Origin: an uncultured Flavobacteriales bacterium
GTDB lineage: Bacteria > Bacteroidota > Bacteroidia > Flavobacteriales_D > Sanyastnellaceae
NCBI GenBank assembly: GCA_905479115.1
Contig: CAJQLF010000003.1
Coordinates: forward strand, 1-64,000
DNA: 64,000 nt
Direction: 5' to 3'
Under the pieces are notes generated by a model. That model was not told where the DNA came from. It saw only the letters and a list, made by a program, of their open reading frames with translations, and made no database searches. Both the position numbers and the translations under genes were made by a program. Of this stretch, positions 60,853-64,000 are shown piece after piece; position 1 is the first letter of the stretch, and the number at the start of each line of letters is the position of its first letter.

Positions 60853-62934
60853 GTGAACATCGCGCTCATCGGCAACCCCAATTGTGGTAAAACCACCTTA
60901 TTCAATCGGCTCACGGGCCGGAGAGCCAAGGTCAGCAATATGCCGGGCGTTACCGTTGAACGCTATGAAGCACCTGCCAAATCACGGCCGGAGCTCCACC
61001 TCATCGATTTACCGGGTACCTACAGCCTATTCGCTCAAGCAGGAGATGAACAAGTGACGCAAAAAGCACTGCTCGATCCGCGTGAACAACCCGATGCCGT
61101 TTGGATTGTGTTGGACAGCGCTCATGTTCGCAGCAGCCTGTTCTTGACCTTGCAAGTCCTCGAAATGGGACATCGGGCCATCATCATCGTCAACCGCACG
61201 GACGGTACGCCCGTTCAACTCACCGAACTCGAAGAATGGCTTCAGGTTCCGGTCTTCGCATTCAATTTTGAAAAAGCTCGAAAGGAGACACTTGAAGATG
61301 CGTTGCTCGATTCGGAACCACGGTGCAGTGGCCACCAAGATCCCCGACTCGTTCCTCCATCGTGGGAAGAATCCTTCGAGACACTTCGAGGAGCACTTCC
61401 GAATACCAATCCAGTCCAATTGGCGTGGCACCTGCGATCCAAAGGTGTTCCCGCTTGGTTGAATGCTGCACAACAAACCGCGTTGGGCCGGGCACGTGAT
61501 GCCGTGAATTATAGTCCGGCAACGATGCAATTGGAAGAAGCAGGGTGGCGGATGGAACACATTCGCGATCACAGCCCGACCCTCGTGCCCGACGGCCCAG
61601 CTTACCCGTGGGAAGAGGCGTCGCGCCGCACCACGCAGATCGACCGCGTTCTAACACATCCTTTGTGGGGAAATGCCCTTCTTGCTCTTGTGTTTTTTGG
61701 TATTTTCCAAGCAGTGTATGCCTGGTCGGAGGCCCCCATGGACGCTGTTGACCGGGCCTTTGGATGGATTTACAACAAAGGAGACGCATGGCTTCCCGAG
61801 GGGCAGTGGTGGAAGAGTTTGCTCCTCGATGGGGCACTGAATGGCGTAGCGGGCATCGTGGTATTTGTACCCCAAATCATGATTTTATTTGGCCTGACGA
61901 GTGCGCTTGAAGCAACGGGATACATGGCGCGAGTGGGCTTTTTGGGCGACCGATTGCTGCAACGGCTCGGTTTAAGCGGACGGTCGGTGGTTCCGCTCGT
62001 GGGCGGCATGGCCTGTGCTGTACCCGCCATCATGGCCGCCCGATCCATTCAGGGAAAACGCGAACGCCTGATTACAATCCTTATCACGCCGCTCATGACG
62101 TGTGCTGCGCGGCTGCCTGTGTATGCCTTTTTAATCGGGTTCGTCGTTCCCAATGAGCGGGTATTGGGTGGATTATTCAATCAACAAGGACTCTTCTTGT
62201 TTGGGCTGTATGTCGCCAGTACCCTCTCTGCGCTGGGCTTGGCATGGGCACTCAATCGGGGACTGCCGCAGAAATCAGATGGCCAATTCACAATGGAGTG
62301 GCCGGCATACCGCTGGCCGCGACTGATGGAAGTGGGAAGGGAAATGGTCACCAAAGGATGGAGTTTTGTTTCCAATGCTGGCCGCGTCATTCTGGTCATC
62401 TCCTTGGTGATTTGGGGATTGGGGGAATTTGGTCCAACCGGCGCCATTGAAGCCGTTCAACAAACACATGCCCATGCGGAAAGTCCCGGAGAAGTGGCCG
62501 AACGGGATGCCGCATTGATGCAAGCATCTTGGCTGGGGCACATCGGAAAATGGATTGAGCCAGCCGTGCGCCCACTGGGGTACGATGGTCGCATGGGCAT
62601 TGCTATCATCAGTTCATTCGCCGCGCGGGAAGTCTTTGTCGGGACCATGTCGACGCTGTTTCCGGGTGGAGGAATTGAGAATTCCGAAGAAGGCCGCATC
62701 CGTCAGCTACAACGCCGTCTGACCACCGAAATTCACCCTGCAACAGGCAAGCCCCTGCTCAACTTGGCGTCCGCTACATCCTTGATTTTATTCTACATGT
62801 ACGCCATGCAATGCATGAGCACCATTGTCATCGTTCGAAAAGAACTGGATAGCTGGCCATGGGCGATCAGCCAAGCCATTGGGTTTACTCTGTTTGCTTA
62901 CGGATTGGCGTTGTTGGTTTACCAACTGCTTTAA
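60853..62934 (+). CDS. feoB: Ferrous iron transport protein B
   Basis: This 693-residue inner-membrane Fe2+ transporter has an N-terminal G domain (GNPNCGKTTLFNRLTG, NMPGVTVE, DLPGTYS for G1-G3) and a membrane domain with two Gate-type repeats (GLTSALEATGYMARVGFLGDRLL, GMACAVPAIMAAR, SFAAREVFVGTMSTLF). The start is GTG 60853. There is no fused FeoA domain. FeoA is encoded next door but on the opposite strand. A GAAATTCG box, one base off the consensus, lies 4 bases before the GTG. Confidence 0.95.
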   Translation: MNIALIGNPNCGKTTLFNRLTGRRAKVSNMPGVTVERYEAPAKSRPELHLIDLPGTYSLFAQAGDEQVTQKALLDPREQPDAVWIVLDSAHVRSSLFLTLQVLEMGHRAIIIVNRTDGTPVQLTELEEWLQVPVFAFNFEKARKETLEDALLDSEPRCSGHQDPRLVPPSWEESFETLRGALPNTNPVQLAWHLRSKGVPAWLNAAQQTALGRARDAVNYSPATMQLEEAGWRMEHIRDHSPTLVPDGPAYPWEEASRRTTQIDRVLTHPLWGNALLALVFFGIFQAVYAWSEAPMDAVDRAFGWIYNKGDAWLPEGQWWKSLLLDGALNGVAGIVVFVPQIMILFGLTSALEATGYMARVGFLGDRLLQRLGLSGRSVVPLVGGMACAVPAIMAARSIQGKRERLITILITPLMTCAARLPVYAFLIGFVVPNERVLGGLFNQQGLFLFGLYVASTLSALGLAWALNRGLPQKSDGQFTMEWPAYRWPRLMEVGREMVTKGWSFVSNAGRVILVISLVIWGLGEFGPTGAIEAVQQTHAHAESPGEVAERDAALMQASWLGHIGKWIEPAVRPLGYDGRMGIAIISSFAAREVFVGTMSTLFPGGGIENSEEGRIRQLQRRLTTEIHPATGKPLLNLASATSLILFYMYAMQCMSTIVIVRKELDSWPWAISQAIGFTLFAYGLALLVYQLL

Positions 62935-62960
62935 CAACGGCCGCTGGAAATTAGCCGTTG
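62935..62960. terminator. Inverted repeat between convergent feoB and feoA
   Basis: CAACGGC and GCCGTTG form a 7-bp stem with a 12-base loop that starts directly after the feoB stop and includes the feoA stop. No U tract follows on either strand, so termination is a guess. Confidence 0.4.
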
Positions 62961-63214
62961 ACCAACTCCATGGTATTCTGCACCGCCACAGGCAACATCC
63001 ACAACATGTCTGCAGCCTTTCGACGAAGCGCTACTTTGCGTCCTCCTGAGAAAATCGCCATGGGACCATTGCCCGGAGCCACATGGGCTACCGTCACTTC
63101 TTCCCCTGGACAACAACCCATCTCCACCAATGCCATCGCGGCCTCCGGGCACTCAATGTGTCCAATGACTCCGCGTTCCAAAGGTTTCATGTCCGACAGG
63201 CGTTTTCCTACCAT
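62951..63214 (-). CDS. feoA: Ferrous iron transport protein A
   Basis: This 87-residue SH3-like protein has the FeoA order: LSDMKPLERGVIGHIE, ALVEMGCCPGEEVTV and GPMAIFSGGRKVALRRKAADMLWM. FeoA is thought to help FeoB at its cytoplasmic face. It lies tail to tail with feoB, 16 bases apart, instead of the usual feoAB operon. A TAACTTTG box ends 4 bases before its ATG. Confidence 0.92.
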   Translation of the reverse strand: MVGKRLSDMKPLERGVIGHIECPEAAMALVEMGCCPGEEVTVAHVAPGNGPMAIFSGGRKVALRRKAADMLWMLPVAVQNTMELVNG

Positions 63215-63218
63215 GGCT

Positions 63219-63226
63219 CAAAGTTA
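63219..63226 (-). promoter_or_regulatory. -7 promoter box of feoA
   Basis: Minus-strand TAACTTTG (TAnnTTTG) is separated from the feoA ATG by AGCC only. No -33 TTG is evident. The BNR gene's own candidate (TACCTTAG) lies just beyond on the other strand. Confidence 0.5.
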
Positions 63227-63271
63227 CTTTCTTGTACCTTAGGAGCACATCACTCAAAAGCGGTATTTAGA

Positions 63272-64000
63272 ATGAATTCAAATAACAGGCGTTTGTGGAC
63301 GGCGGCAATGGCGTGTCTTTTGGCCTGCAGCATTTCTGCCCAAAGCGCGGTGTTTTTGCCCGAAGGCGAACCCGTGGAAATTGCGCCCAATTCATATGGC
63401 AACAAGTCCATTCGCATGGTCATGAATGCCGCAAATGAGCCCGTCATTGCCTTCGGATCCAGTGGTCATTTGTATGTAACCAAATGGGATGAAGAAGCGG
63501 ATGCGTTTGGCACGCCCCTAGAAATTGATGCCGCCTCCAATGTATTTATGTCCGATGCCGAGGGGCCGCGGATGGCCAGCCAAGGAGATTATGTGGTGTT
63601 GACCTATCAGCTCGCTGGCGAATGGGACAACGGGGCACGCAGTGTGCATTCGACAGATGGTGGGGTCACATGGAGCGAGCCGGTAGCGATGGTATCCGGG
63701 GTGACCGAAAATCACTTCATGCCCTGCGTAGGCATCGACGGCGATGGGAATCCTTTTGCCGGAGTGAAAGTCGGGAACAACGTCGCCACTATATACGAGG
63801 GCATCTTGCGTTCAGAGGACGGAGGGGAGAGTTGGTTGCCTGCCGTCAATGCCAGTGACCTAGCCGACGGCAATGCCATGTGCGAATGCTGCCCCTCGCT
63901 GCCTTTTTATGCGGAAGATCGCTACTACGATTTGGTACGAAACAACAACAGCAACATCCGGGATTTCTGGCTGATGAGTTCCCCCGATGGCATCACCTGG
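63272..64000 (+). CDS. Secreted Asp-box (BNR) protein, 3' end cut by window edge
   Basis: The first 243 residues are visible. A signal peptide ends near SISAQS. Three Asp boxes of the form S-x-D-x-G-x-x-W follow (STDGGVTW, SEDGGESW, SSPDGITW), so a sialidase-type six-bladed beta-propeller is likely. A Cys cluster MCECCPS lies between the second and third boxes; I recall this C-x-CC-P motif in a family of secreted BNR proteins of Bacteroidota. Catalytic residues of true sialidases cannot be judged from the part seen. Whether a T9SS domain follows lies outside the window. Confidence 0.72.
   Translation, partial: MNSNNRRLWTAAMACLLACSISAQSAVFLPEGEPVEIAPNSYGNKSIRMVMNAANEPVIAFGSSGHLYVTKWDEEADAFGTPLEIDAASNVFMSDAEGPRMASQGDYVVLTYQLAGEWDNGARSVHSTDGGVTWSEPVAMVSGVTENHFMPCVGIDGDGNPFAGVKVGNNVATIYEGILRSEDGGESWLPAVNASDLADGNAMCECCPSLPFYAEDRYYDLVRNNNSNIRDFWLMSSPDGITW

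Overview
This 64 kb window reads as a piece of a Bacteroidota chromosome, most likely Flavobacteriales, with GC near one half by eye. Lineage marks seen directly are: a GldH-type gliding lipoprotein, a protein with a C-terminal type IX secretion (T9SS) sorting signal, IPExxxVDY, DUF349 and DUF4292 family proteins, the long form of IspG, a Ctc-type L25, and promoter -7 boxes of the TAnnTTTG / TAnnTTCG kind. No insertion sequence, prophage, CRISPR array or rRNA was seen. Gene packing is dense, with many 4-bp or longer overlaps, and there is no gene-free stretch above 300 bases; the largest, about 275 bases before the histidine kinase at 40.9 kb, holds a terminator and possibly a small RNA.

Layout. 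0-9 kb: gldH (cut by the edge), a RicT/PSP1 protein, holB, a TonB-dependent receptor, recO, then ispG on the other strand, lspA and a DksA/TraR protein. 9-19 kb (minus strand): ileS of the eukaryote-like type 2 with a GxHH active-site signature, pyk, an IPExxxVDY protein, rnc, fabF, acpP, an iodotyrosine-deiodinase-like flavoenzyme, and an Mla-type ABC ATPase and permease. 19-28.7 kb: a small lipoprotein, manC, fumC, prfB (no programmed frameshift), recX, a DUF349 protein, a polysaccharide deacetylase and leuS. 28.8-36 kb is the accessory-looking surface region: a T9SS-secreted cysteine-repeat protein, a 14-residue HAEG-repeat adhesin-like protein, tRNA-Gln, an aminomuconate-semialdehyde-type dehydrogenase, an OmpA-family lipoprotein and a Cys-Gly-Gly repeat lipoprotein. 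36-50.7 kb: recJ, an MscS channel, dnaG, a two-component pair, a TonB-like protein, prs-rplY-pth, nadD-gmk-yicC, a polyprenyl diphosphate synthase, a MORN-like lipoprotein and a glucosaminidase-LysM protein. 50.7-55.5 kb: homogentisate dioxygenase and 4-hydroxyphenylpyruvate dioxygenase (tyrosine breakdown), a double ABC ATPase and an enoyl-CoA hydratase. 55.5-60.8 kb: the Bacteroidota cell-envelope cluster dut / sugar nucleotidyltransferase / TPR lipoprotein / DUF4292 / EnvC-like. 60.8-64 kb: feoB and feoA facing each other, then the start of a secreted Asp-box (BNR) protein.

Most genes are housekeeping. The points most worth a second look are: -7 boxes only 4-7 bases ahead of start codons at seven or more genes, which suggests leaderless mRNAs; the GxHH IleRS, a signature linked to mupirocin resistance; a halotyrosine-deiodinase-like enzyme with its substrate-binding triad intact; a strong orphan terminator beside dnaG implying an unannotated small RNA; the HAEG-repeat surface protein with a dockerin-like start and no recognisable anchor; and inverted repeats lying over the stop codons of convergent gene pairs. 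I did not find a convincing new multi-gene defence or biosynthetic system.
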